From Hymenobacter guriensis (GTDB lineage: Bacteria; Bacteroidota; Bacteroidia; Cytophagales; Hymenobacteraceae): 64,000 bases of DNA. The stretch covers positions 1-64,000 of the forward strand of contig NZ_JADWYK010000005.1 in the NCBI RefSeq assembly GCF_015773195.1. The letters are read 5' to 3'. The notes beneath the pieces were generated by a model. It was not told the origin of the DNA and did not search any database. It was given only the letters and a program-made list of their open reading frames with translations. A program made the position numbers and the translations under genes. Shown piece by piece: positions 44,131-51,681 of the stretch (within the stretch, counting starts at the first letter, position 1; every line of letters starts with the position of its first letter).

Positions 44131-44341
44131 GCTGATTTATATTAATATTTTGGATTCCGTCTAGTTAGAGTCAATATGCATATTTCTTAATTATTAGAAG
44201 ATGCCTTTCGGTATTACGCATACAGTTGCTCAGTTGCACCGCATAAATACTACGCTTCAAAGGCTGCATTATGCGTTTTCTATGAATGAAACAAGCGGAA
44301 TCAGGGCCTAGCCCATCAAATGTTTAGATTACTCAGCACGC

Positions 44342-44370
44342 AAGATGCTTCGGCTCCGCTCAGCATAACA
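44342..44370. repeat. Degenerate remnant of family A REP
   Basis: AAGATGCTTCGGCTCCGCTC followed by AGCATAAC resembles one arm of the family A element with several changes. No opposite arm is present. Confidence 0.45.
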
Positions 44371-44382
44371 GACGAAAAATAG

Positions 44383-44763
44383 TCAGAGAATATCCTCGCC
44401 CAGATGCTCGCGCAGCCGCTCTCGCAGCAAGTCCTGGAGGATGTGGTCCATGAACTGGAATTTGTCGGGGATGCGGAGGGTGATGATGCGCTTGCCGGTT
44501 AGCGCATCGGCAAACTTATGGCGGAGGATATCGGCGTGCTTGCGCTCCATCACCAACACCACGTCGGCCCAGCCCAGGTGGCCGGCCGTCACGCGCACCC
44601 GGGCTCCGGGCTCGGTGCCGGCTGAGCGGGCCTCGTAGTGCGGGTGCTGGTCGAAGAGGCGCTCGGCAGTGAGGCTGCGCCAGCGGTTCTGGCTGCAGAT
44701 GAACAGCAATTTTTGGGGCTGAAAGTCAGCGGAGTTGGCGGCGGCAGGAGAGGAAGTCGGCAT
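44383..44763 (-). CDS. Small low-molecular-weight tyrosine phosphatase-like protein
   Basis: This 126-residue cytoplasmic protein has the phosphatase P-loop CX5R as FICSQNRWRSLTAERLF (Cys at about residue 24). A central segment ADVVLVMERKHADIL and the C-terminal RIPDKFQFMDHILQDLL, which carries the expected acidic residue, follow. It is shorter than classical LMW-PTPases (about 150 residues) but like the short family found in Bacteroidota and proteobacteria. ATG 44763 leaves 63 bp to the divergent glucosidase gene. The substrate is unknown. Confidence 0.85.
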   Translation of the reverse strand: MPTSSPAAANSADFQPQKLLFICSQNRWRSLTAERLFDQHPHYEARSAGTEPGARVRVTAGHLGWADVVLVMERKHADILRHKFADALTGKRIITLRIPDKFQFMDHILQDLLRERLREHLGEDIL

Positions 44764-44826
44764 AAGTCTCGCAAAGATGCCGTAAGTTCGTGTTGCTCCC
44801 CTGCACCATTTCCTACACGCCGTATC

Positions 44827-47070
44827 ATGCGCCGTCCATTTTGCAAAGCCGTGGCCACTGCCACGGTGGGAGCCTGCCTTGTAGTAGGCAGCACCACGCC
44901 GCTGCTTGCCCAGCGCAAAACCCTCGAACAAAAGGTTGACTCCGTGCTCCAGCTAATGACGCTGGAGGAAAAAGCCGGCCAGCTCAACCAATATACCGGC
45001 GACGCCGTCACGGGCCCCGCCGTAAACGACCCCACCAAGCTGGAGCAGATCCGCACGGGCCGCGTGGGCTCCATGCTCAACATTCGCGGGGCCCAGCGCA
45101 CCCGCGAGCTGCAGGCCGAAGCCCTTAAGTCGCGCCTGAAAATCCCGCTGCTTTTCGGCCTCGACGTCATCCACGGCTACCAGACCACCTTCCCCATACC
45201 CTTGGGTGAGGCCGCCAGCTGGGACATGACGGCCATCCGCCAGTCGGCGCACATTGCGGCCGTGGAGGCTGCCGCTGCCGGCCAGCACTGGACGTTTGCG
45301 CCCATGGTGGACATTGCCCGTGACCCGCGCTGGGGCCGCGTGATGGAAGGTGCCGGCGAAGACCCTTACCTTGGCTCCCAGATTGCCCGGGCCCGCGTGC
45401 TGGGCTTCCAGGGCGAAAAAATAGGCGCTACAGATGCCGTGCTGGCCTGCGCCAAGCACTTTGCGGGCTACGGCGCCGCCCAGGCCGGCCGCGACTACCA
45501 CACCGTGGACATGAGCCGCCGCCTGCTCTGGGAAGTGTATCTGCCCCCGTTCAAAGCGGCCCTCGATGCCGGCGCGGCCACGTTCATGAACTCCTTTAAT
45601 GAGCTGGACGGCATCCCGGCCACCGGCAACCGCTACCTGCAGCGCGACATCCTCAAAGGCCAGTGGAAGTTCCAGGGCTTTGTGGTGAGCGACTGGGGCT
45701 CGATAGGGGAGATGGTAAACCACGGCTTCGCCAAAGACAATGCCGACGCCGGCCGCCTCGCCATGCTGGCCGGCTCCGACATGGACATGGAAAGCCGCTC
45801 CTACGTGAACAGCCTGCCCGCTCTGGTGAAAAGCGGCCAGGTGCCCGAGGAGCTGGTAAACGATGCCGTGCGCCGCATTCTGCGCAAGAAGTTTGAGCTG
45901 GGCCTGTTCCAGAACCCCAACCGCTTCAGCGACGTGGCCCGCGAGAAAAAGCTGGTAGGCGCGCCCGAGCACCGGCAGATAGCCCGCGACGTGGCCCGCA
46001 AATCCATTGTGCTGCTTAAAAACGAAGGCAACGTGCTGCCGCTCGATAAGAAAACCAAGCGCATTGCCATCATTGGTCCGCTGGGCACCAGCAAGCTCAA
46101 CCACGCCGGCTTCTGGGCCGTGAACTACGACTCCACCGGCTACGTGAGCGTGCTGGAAGGGCTGCAAAACAAGTTCGGCAAGCAAGCCAATATTCAGTAC
46201 GCCCGCGGCTGCGGCATCAAGGGCGAGTCGCAGGCGGGCTTTGCGGAGGCAGTGAAAACCGCACAGCAGTCGGATGTGGTAGTTATGGCCGTGGGCGAAG
46301 CCTACGACATGAGCGGCGAGGCTAAGTCCCGTACCGATATCGGTCTGCCCGGCCAGCAGGAAGCTCTTATCAAAGCCGTGGTAGCCACCGGTAAGCCCGT
46401 AGTGGTGCTGATGATGGCCGGCCGGCCGCTCACCTTCAACTGGACGGCCGAGCACGCGCCCGCCATCCTCTACACTTGGTGGCTGGGCTCCGAGGCCGGC
46501 AACGCCATTGCCGACGTGCTGACCGGTGACTACAACCCCGCCGGCAAGCTGCCCATGACGTTTCCGCGCAGCCTGGGCCAGGTGCCCATCTTCTACGCCG
46601 CCAAAAGCACCGGCCGCCCCTCGAGCGGGGACAAGGACGTGCTCTACAAATCAGCATACATCGACCAGACCAACCGGCCCCAGTACGCCTTCGGCCACGG
46701 CCTGAGCTACACCAAGTTCACCTACGGCAACCTCAAGCTCAGTTCCACGCAGCTGGGTGCAGGCCAGTCGCTCACGGTTTCCTGCACCCTCACCAACGCA
46801 GGCAAAACCGCCGGGGAGGAAGTAGTGCAGCTTTACCTGCGCGATATGGTAGCCAGCGTGACGCGCCCCATCCAGGAGCTCAAGGACTTCCAGAAAGTGC
46901 AGCTCAAGCCCGGCGAAACCAAGACCCTCTCCTTCACCATCACTCCCGAGAAACTGTCGTTCTACAACCAGGAGATGCAGTGGACCACCGAGCCTGGCGA
47001 GTTCCGCCTCATGCTCGGCAGCGCTTCGGATGATATCCGGCTGGACAGCAAGTTCGAGCTGCTGAAGTAG
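44827..47070 (+). CDS. bglX: Exported GH3 beta-glucosidase
   Basis: This 747-residue enzyme has a signal peptide (VGACLVVGSTTPLLAQ). The GH3 TIM barrel has WGRVMEGAGEDPYLGSQIAR, CAKHFAGYGAAQAGRDY and the nucleophile Asp289 in GFVVSDWGS. The alpha/beta C-domain has IAIIGPLG and YTWWLGSEAGNAIADVL. A fibronectin III-like domain ends the protein (EEVVQLYLRDMVAS). The layout matches BglX, a periplasmic beta-glucosidase that hydrolyses cellobiose-like oligosaccharides. ATG 44827 gives the signal peptide, and TAAGTTCG at 44783 is a possible -7 box. Confidence 0.95.
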   Translation: MRRPFCKAVATATVGACLVVGSTTPLLAQRKTLEQKVDSVLQLMTLEEKAGQLNQYTGDAVTGPAVNDPTKLEQIRTGRVGSMLNIRGAQRTRELQAEALKSRLKIPLLFGLDVIHGYQTTFPIPLGEAASWDMTAIRQSAHIAAVEAAAAGQHWTFAPMVDIARDPRWGRVMEGAGEDPYLGSQIARARVLGFQGEKIGATDAVLACAKHFAGYGAAQAGRDYHTVDMSRRLLWEVYLPPFKAALDAGAATFMNSFNELDGIPATGNRYLQRDILKGQWKFQGFVVSDWGSIGEMVNHGFAKDNADAGRLAMLAGSDMDMESRSYVNSLPALVKSGQVPEELVNDAVRRILRKKFELGLFQNPNRFSDVAREKKLVGAPEHRQIARDVARKSIVLLKNEGNVLPLDKKTKRIAIIGPLGTSKLNHAGFWAVNYDSTGYVSVLEGLQNKFGKQANIQYARGCGIKGESQAGFAEAVKTAQQSDVVVMAVGEAYDMSGEAKSRTDIGLPGQQEALIKAVVATGKPVVVLMMAGRPLTFNWTAEHAPAILYTWWLGSEAGNAIADVLTGDYNPAGKLPMTFPRSLGQVPIFYAAKSTGRPSSGDKDVLYKSAYIDQTNRPQYAFGHGLSYTKFTYGNLKLSSTQLGAGQSLTVSCTLTNAGKTAGEEVVQLYLRDMVASVTRPIQELKDFQKVQLKPGETKTLSFTITPEKLSFYNQEMQWTTEPGEFRLMLGSASDDIRLDSKFELLK

Positions 47071-47081
47071 TTGAGCCCACG

Positions 47082-47113
47082 GTAGGGGCGGGGGCTTGCT
47101 CCACCCGCCGGTC
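47082..47113. repeat. GTAG-led REP-like palindrome (degenerate copy)
   Basis: GTAGGGGCGGGGGCTTGCTC followed by CACCCGCCGG is a diverged relative of the element at 18129-18155, placed just after the glucosidase gene. Confidence 0.5.
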
Positions 47114-47121
47114 GTGCCATT

Positions 47122-47165
47122 AGCGCCCGAAACCGCCCGGAGTTGTCCGGTCCGTTTCGGGCGCT
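47122..47165 (+). terminator. Possible terminator of the glucosidase gene
   Basis: A perfect 12-bp stem (AGCGCCCGAAAC / GTTTCGGGCGCT) with a 20-base loop lies about 50 bases after the stop codon. The loop is long and the T tract weak. Confidence 0.5.
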
Positions 47166-47187
47166 TCCGTAAGAAACCGCCTGCCGC

Positions 47188-47365
47188 CTGGCGCGGGTTT
47201 AGCGAACGTAACTTGTGCTCCCCATCGGGCGAGGCTGAGCTTCGCAACAGCACGACTCCATTGCACATGGCCGGTGCAGCGCCGGTTTGCCGCTGGCGCG
47301 GCAGTGGAGGCTGCGCCTCCACGTCATAGCTGGGCACGAGTTACGCTCCGCTAAACTCACGCCAG
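47188..47365. mobile_element. MITE-like element with imperfect terminal inverted repeats
   Basis: The left end CTGGCGCGGGTTTAGCGAAC (47188) and the complement of the right end, CTGGCGTGAGTTTAGCGGAG (47365), belong to imperfect inverted repeats of about 33 bp that continue GTAACTYGTGC. The interior of about 110 bp holds a perfect small hairpin (GTGGAGGC-TGC-GCCTCCAC, 47304-47322). No coding sequence or clear target duplication is seen. It could be a non-autonomous mobile element or a complex REP cluster. Confidence 0.5.
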
Positions 47366-47488
47366 CCCCATATGTCAGCACGTATTGCTTAGGTGTCAAT
47401 GAGCAGTATTATGTGTCAGGGAGCAGTGCGGGCGGGTATTTCCTTTCGTTCCCAACCGCCGCTGCCCGCCGCCAGTATGTACCATTCT

Positions 47489-49075
47489 ATGCCGATTCGC
47501 CCGCTTTTCCTCACCTTGCTGCTCCTGACCGCGCTGAGTGCTTTGGCCCAGCCGTCACCCCGCCAGCTGTTTCCCGCCGTCTTCGAGGCGGTACAGCTCG
47601 GCGGCGTGTTTCCCGATAGCAAGACGTTCGTGGATGCCCGCCCCAAAGCGGCGCCGGCCGTAATTGAGGCTGCCTTTCAGCAGCAGAAAAACCAGCCCGG
47701 CTTTTCGTTGAAGCAGTTTGTAGCGCAGTTCTTCGAGTTGCCCGCCGCGCCCACGGCCGGCTATCAAAGCCGCGTAACTGCCGGCCTGCGCCACCACCTC
47801 GACACCCTCTGGACGGTGCTCCAGCGTCAGCCCCAGGACTCAGTAGGGCGCTACGGCTCCCTGCTGCCGCTGCCCAAACCATACGTAGTGCCGGGCGGGC
47901 GTTTCCGGGAAGTGTACTACTGGGACTCGTACTTTACCATGCTAGGTTTGCGCGAAAGTGGCCGTACGGCTTTACTGCGCGGCATGGTCGATAACTTTGC
48001 CAGTCTGATAAACCGGCAGGGCTTCATCCCGAACGGCAACCGCACGTACTACCTTACCCGCTCCCAACCGCCGTTTTTTGCCTTGATGGTAGAATTGCTG
48101 GCCCAGACCCAGGGCGACACCGTGCGCCCACGCTACCAACCCCAGCTGCTGCGCGAGTACCAATATTGGATGGCCGGCGCCGACTCCCTTCAGCCCGGCA
48201 CCGCCACCCGCTGCGCCGTGCGCCTGCCCGCGGGCGAAATCCTCAACCGCTACTACGACGCCGGTGATTATGCCCGCGAGGAATCCTACGCCGAGGACGT
48301 AGCCACCGCCCGCCAAACCTCCCAGCCCAAGCCCGAATTCTACCGCCACGTGCGCGCCGCCGCGGCTTCAGGCTGGGACTTCAGCACCCGCTGGTTTCGC
48401 GACGAGAAGACCCTGGCTTCCATCCGCACCCTGGAGCTTGTGCCCGTAGATTTGAACTGCCTGCTCTACGGGCTGGAGCAAACCCTGGCCCGCGGCTACC
48501 GCCAGCAAGGGCAGGCCAACCTAGCCCGCAACTTCGAGCAAAAAGCCCAGGCCCGGCGCAAGGCTATCCGCTGCTACTGCTGGGATAAGTCGGCGGGCTG
48601 GTTTGTGGATTATGATTTCGTGGCCCGGCAACCGATGCGCCTGCGTACCCTGGCCGGCGCATTTCCGCTGTTCTTTCAAGTAGCATCGACCAGCGAGGCC
48701 CGCCAGGTGGCGGCTGGTTTGCAGCGCGACTTTCTGAAAGACGGCGGCTTAGTAACCACGCTCAACCACAGCGACCAGCAGTGGGACGCGCCCAACGGCT
48801 GGGCTCCGTTGCAGTACGTGGCCATCGAAGGCCTGAACCACTACAAGCAGCAGGAACTGGCCCGCACCATTGCTACCCGCTGGGTGGGGCTGAACGTGCG
48901 CGTGTTTCAGCAAACCGGGAAGCTGCTGGAGAAATACAACGTTGAAAACACCCAGCTTACGGCCGGGGGCGGAGAGTACCCCACCCAGGACGGCTTCGGC
49001 TGGACCAACGGCGTGCTGCTAAAGTTGCTCAACCAGTACCAACTGTGGCCCAAAGATCTTGGTATTGGAAAATAG
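47489..49075 (+). CDS. treA: Exported alpha,alpha-trehalase (GH37)
   Basis: This 528-residue enzyme hydrolyses trehalose to two glucose molecules in the periplasm. It has a signal peptide (LFLTLLLLTALSALAQ) and both GH37 signatures: PGGRFREVYYWDSYF (about 137-151) and QWDAPNGWAPLQ (about 431-442). GGGGEYPTQDGFGWTNGVLL-like residues near the C-terminus are also typical. ATG 47489 gives a compact signal peptide; ATG 47477 is also possible. With the glucosidase, amylase and sugar transporter it points to growth on alpha- and beta-glucosides. Confidence 0.95.
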   Translation: MPIRPLFLTLLLLTALSALAQPSPRQLFPAVFEAVQLGGVFPDSKTFVDARPKAAPAVIEAAFQQQKNQPGFSLKQFVAQFFELPAAPTAGYQSRVTAGLRHHLDTLWTVLQRQPQDSVGRYGSLLPLPKPYVVPGGRFREVYYWDSYFTMLGLRESGRTALLRGMVDNFASLINRQGFIPNGNRTYYLTRSQPPFFALMVELLAQTQGDTVRPRYQPQLLREYQYWMAGADSLQPGTATRCAVRLPAGEILNRYYDAGDYAREESYAEDVATARQTSQPKPEFYRHVRAAAASGWDFSTRWFRDEKTLASIRTLELVPVDLNCLLYGLEQTLARGYRQQGQANLARNFEQKAQARRKAIRCYCWDKSAGWFVDYDFVARQPMRLRTLAGAFPLFFQVASTSEARQVAAGLQRDFLKDGGLVTTLNHSDQQWDAPNGWAPLQYVAIEGLNHYKQQELARTIATRWVGLNVRVFQQTGKLLEKYNVENTQLTAGGGEYPTQDGFGWTNGVLLKLLNQYQLWPKDLGIGK

Positions 49076-49109
49076 CGTGGAAGAACTTTCATCCTTCGAC
49101 TACCATCCT

Positions 49110-49174
49110 GAGCAGCGCGCAGGACCTACTTCCGTTAGCAAGCATATGCCGACGGTGGGTCCTGCGCGCTGCTC
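49110..49174. terminator. Hairpin between convergent trehalase and ClC genes
   Basis: A perfect 17-bp inverted repeat (GAGCAGCGCGCAGGACC and its complement, 49110-49126 with 49158-49174) with a 31-base loop. Its left flank ACCATCCTGAGCAGCGCG resembles family A REPs, so it may be a REP variant used as a terminator. Confidence 0.6.
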
Positions 49175-49189
49175 CGGGCGGCAACGTGG

Positions 49190-51088
49190 CTAAGAGTTAG
49201 TCTGACCAGATGATTGAAACAGGGTTTTGCCCCGGAGCAGTACGCGTAGGCCTTTGCGCTTGAGCAGGATATTTGGGGTCGTGTCGCCGTGGTCCTGCAG
49301 GCGGGTGTTATAGGCCGCCAAAATGTCGCGGTAGGAAACTACGCCCGTAACCCGGGCATCCTTACCGGGCAGAAGTACGGGTAGCACATCCACGTTTTCG
49401 CGGGCCATGCGTTCCACCACGGTGCGCAGAGTATCGGTGGAAAGTACCGTTGCCTTAGTCGATTGGGGCTGCAGCAAGGTGCTGATGGGCACATGCTCGT
49501 CGGCTTGCCAGCTGGTGAGGGCCACGGTGCTGAGCAGGCCGGCAAAAGTGCCATCCATATCCACCACAATCAGGTGGGAGCCCACGCGCGCAGGTTCCCG
49601 GCCGGTCCAGGCACGCACTTCCCCGATGCTGTTGTTGGTGCTGATGGTGACCAGTTCGTTCTGTAAAATCTGGCTTACCGGCACCTTGTCCAGCAAATCC
49701 GGCTCGTAGTCGACCGGAGTTTTGACGCCGCGGCGGGCTATTTTCTCGGTCATGATGGTGTTGCCCATCAGCAGAAATGACACCAGGTAGGCCCCGGTGC
49801 AGGCGCCAAGCAGGGGCAGCATGGCCTGCGCCTGCCCGGTAGATTCCACCGCAAACACGATGGACGTGAGCAGTGCCCGCGATGCTCCGGCAAACATAGC
49901 CGCCATGCCCACCAGCGCAGCCAGCGGCAAGGCAATGTCCAAAGCTGGTAAGAAATGCTGAATGGCCACCCCAAGCAACGCCCCCATAGCGCCGCCAATA
50001 GTAAGCAGCGGGGCCAGCGTGCCGCCCGACGTGCCGCTCCCCAGGGAAATAGCCCAGGAGGCAAACTTAAGAAAGCAAAGCGTCAGCAGCAGCGCCAGCG
50101 GAGCGGTGCCCGACAACACCGCCGAAATGTTTTCATAGCCCACGCCCAGGGTGCGCGGGGCGAAATAGCCAATGCCGCCCACGGCCAAGCCGCCCAAGGC
50201 CGGCCACCAGGCCCAGTGAATGGGCAGCTTCTCGAAGGCATCCTCAATCCAATACACTAGCTTGGTGATGCCCACCGAAGCCAGGCCCACCACCAAGCCG
50301 ATAGCGCTGTACGTAGCCAGCGCCACATTGCTCGGAGCCGCCAACTCGGGCATTTCGAACACCGGCCCCTGCTCAAACAGCAAGTGGTGGCCTGCCGCCC
50401 CTGTAATGCAGGCCAAGGCTACGGGCAACAAGGAGCGGGGAGAAAACTCAAACAGCAGCAGTTCAATGGCCAAGAACACTGCCGCGATGGGCGTACCAAA
50501 AATAGCCGACATGCCGGCCGTAGCCCCGGCCGCCAGCAGCACTTTTCGTTCGTGGTGAGTGATGTGAATAAGCTGGCCCAGCGTAGAGCCCAGGGCCCCG
50601 CCGGTGGCAATAATCGGCCCCTCGGCCCCAAACGGCCCGCCCGTGCCAATGGAAATGGCCGCCGACACCGGCTTCAGGTACATGATAGAGGGCTTGATGC
50701 GGCTCTGGTTGGTGAGAATCTGCTCCATGGCCTCCGGAATGCCGTGGCCCCGAATGGCTTTAGATCCATAAATAGCCATCAGGCTGACCACCAGCCCACC
50801 CAGGGCTGGCATGAGGACTACCCATAAACCCAGGTGGTTTTCGGCGGGAGAGTGGTAGGCGACGGACACGTCGCCGAAGAAAACCAGGTTGGTCACCAGG
50901 TTAATCAACGATACCAGCAGGCGGGCTACCCCACTAATGGTCACGGCCACAAGCACGGCCAGCAGCGAAATCCGAATCAGGCGGCGCTTATCCGGCGCCA
51001 CGCGGGGTGGCGCCCCTTCGTTGGCGAGGGTGGCCTCCAGCGACGGAGAGATAGGAATGCCGGCGTGAACAGGGGACGAATGTTTCAT
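49190..51088 (-). CDS. ClC chloride channel/antiporter with C-terminal CBS domains
   Basis: This 632-residue inner-membrane protein has about ten or more hydrophobic segments and the ClC selectivity-filter motifs. These are GTGGPFGAEGPIIATGGALG (with the gating Glu) and GSGTSGGTLAPLLTIGGAMG. The C-terminal ~150 residues hold a pair of CBS modules (PVSQILQNELVTISTNNSIG, then TDTLRTVVERMARENVDVLP), which usually bind nucleotides and regulate gating. It moves chloride, in channel or proton-exchange mode. The Glu in GAEGP is kept, which is compatible with either. Confidence 0.94.
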   Translation of the reverse strand: MKHSSPVHAGIPISPSLEATLANEGAPPRVAPDKRRLIRISLLAVLVAVTISGVARLLVSLINLVTNLVFFGDVSVAYHSPAENHLGLWVVLMPALGGLVVSLMAIYGSKAIRGHGIPEAMEQILTNQSRIKPSIMYLKPVSAAISIGTGGPFGAEGPIIATGGALGSTLGQLIHITHHERKVLLAAGATAGMSAIFGTPIAAVFLAIELLLFEFSPRSLLPVALACITGAAGHHLLFEQGPVFEMPELAAPSNVALATYSAIGLVVGLASVGITKLVYWIEDAFEKLPIHWAWWPALGGLAVGGIGYFAPRTLGVGYENISAVLSGTAPLALLLTLCFLKFASWAISLGSGTSGGTLAPLLTIGGAMGALLGVAIQHFLPALDIALPLAALVGMAAMFAGASRALLTSIVFAVESTGQAQAMLPLLGACTGAYLVSFLLMGNTIMTEKIARRGVKTPVDYEPDLLDKVPVSQILQNELVTISTNNSIGEVRAWTGREPARVGSHLIVVDMDGTFAGLLSTVALTSWQADEHVPISTLLQPQSTKATVLSTDTLRTVVERMARENVDVLPVLLPGKDARVTGVVSYRDILAAYNTRLQDHGDTTPNILLKRKGLRVLLRGKTLFQSSGQTNS

Positions 51089-51176
51089 TCAGTGCGAGTG
51101 AGATAACCAGGCAGTAAGCTGCTTACTTGGGTAACAAAGAAAAACAGGAGAAGTGAGCAGCAGATGAGCAAAGGCC

Positions 51177-51635
51177 TTAGTCTGCAACTACCAGAGCCTG
51201 GGGAGCTGCCTGCTTGATGCGGCCCAGCAGCCAGTCAGTCTGGCGCTTGGTGCGCGCACTGCAAAACGCACAGGTGGCTTTAAGGTCTTCGTCGCGCAGG
51301 GCTAGGGCTGCTTGCTGAATGACAGTCCAGCTAAGTTGCACTTCCTGGGTTAGGAGCCATAAATCGTGCAGGTCGCGGATGAGGCCGAGGCTGCCGCTGC
51401 GCGGGGCGCTGAACAGCTCGTGCTTTAGCCGGGCCGGCTCGGTGCTCTGCTGCTCCGCGTAGCGCTGCAGATAAGGCACCAGCTTGCCCTGGTGCTCCCG
51501 CGACCAAGCCGACAGCTTCTGGCACATCTGCTCGATGTCGGGCTCGTCTTTATGGTGCCGGCTTACTTGCGCAAAAGCTTTTGTGATTTGCTTTTCGCTG
51601 TTGTCGAGTAGGCCAAGGTAGTTGCCGAGGTGCAT
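51177..51635 (-). CDS. Small helical protein next to the molybdopterin oxidoreductase
   Basis: This 152-residue, mostly alpha-helical protein has no signal peptide and no family I can name with certainty. The sequence suggests a four-helix bundle (KQITKAFAQVSRHHKDEPDI, QMCQKLSAWSREHQGKLVPY, SLGLIRDLHDLWLLTQEVQL). Near the C-terminus there is a CAFC pair. It begins 46 bp after the stop of the oxidoreductase and is on the same strand, so it is probably cotranscribed. A chaperone, electron-carrier or metal-binding role for the oxidoreductase is inference. Confidence 0.7.
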   Translation of the reverse strand: MHLGNYLGLLDNSEKQITKAFAQVSRHHKDEPDIEQMCQKLSAWSREHQGKLVPYLQRYAEQQSTEPARLKHELFSAPRSGSLGLIRDLHDLWLLTQEVQLSWTVIQQAALALRDEDLKATCAFCSARTKRQTDWLLGRIKQAAPQALVVAD

Positions 51636-51681
51636 AGTAGAAGAAGCCGTTAAGTAAGGAAACAGGATGAGCGTGCGGCGG

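Noticed and set aside
44953..46455. 500-codon minus-strand frame opposite the GH3 glucosidase gene
   Set aside because: Shadow frame; the plus-strand glucosidase has all catalytic motifs.
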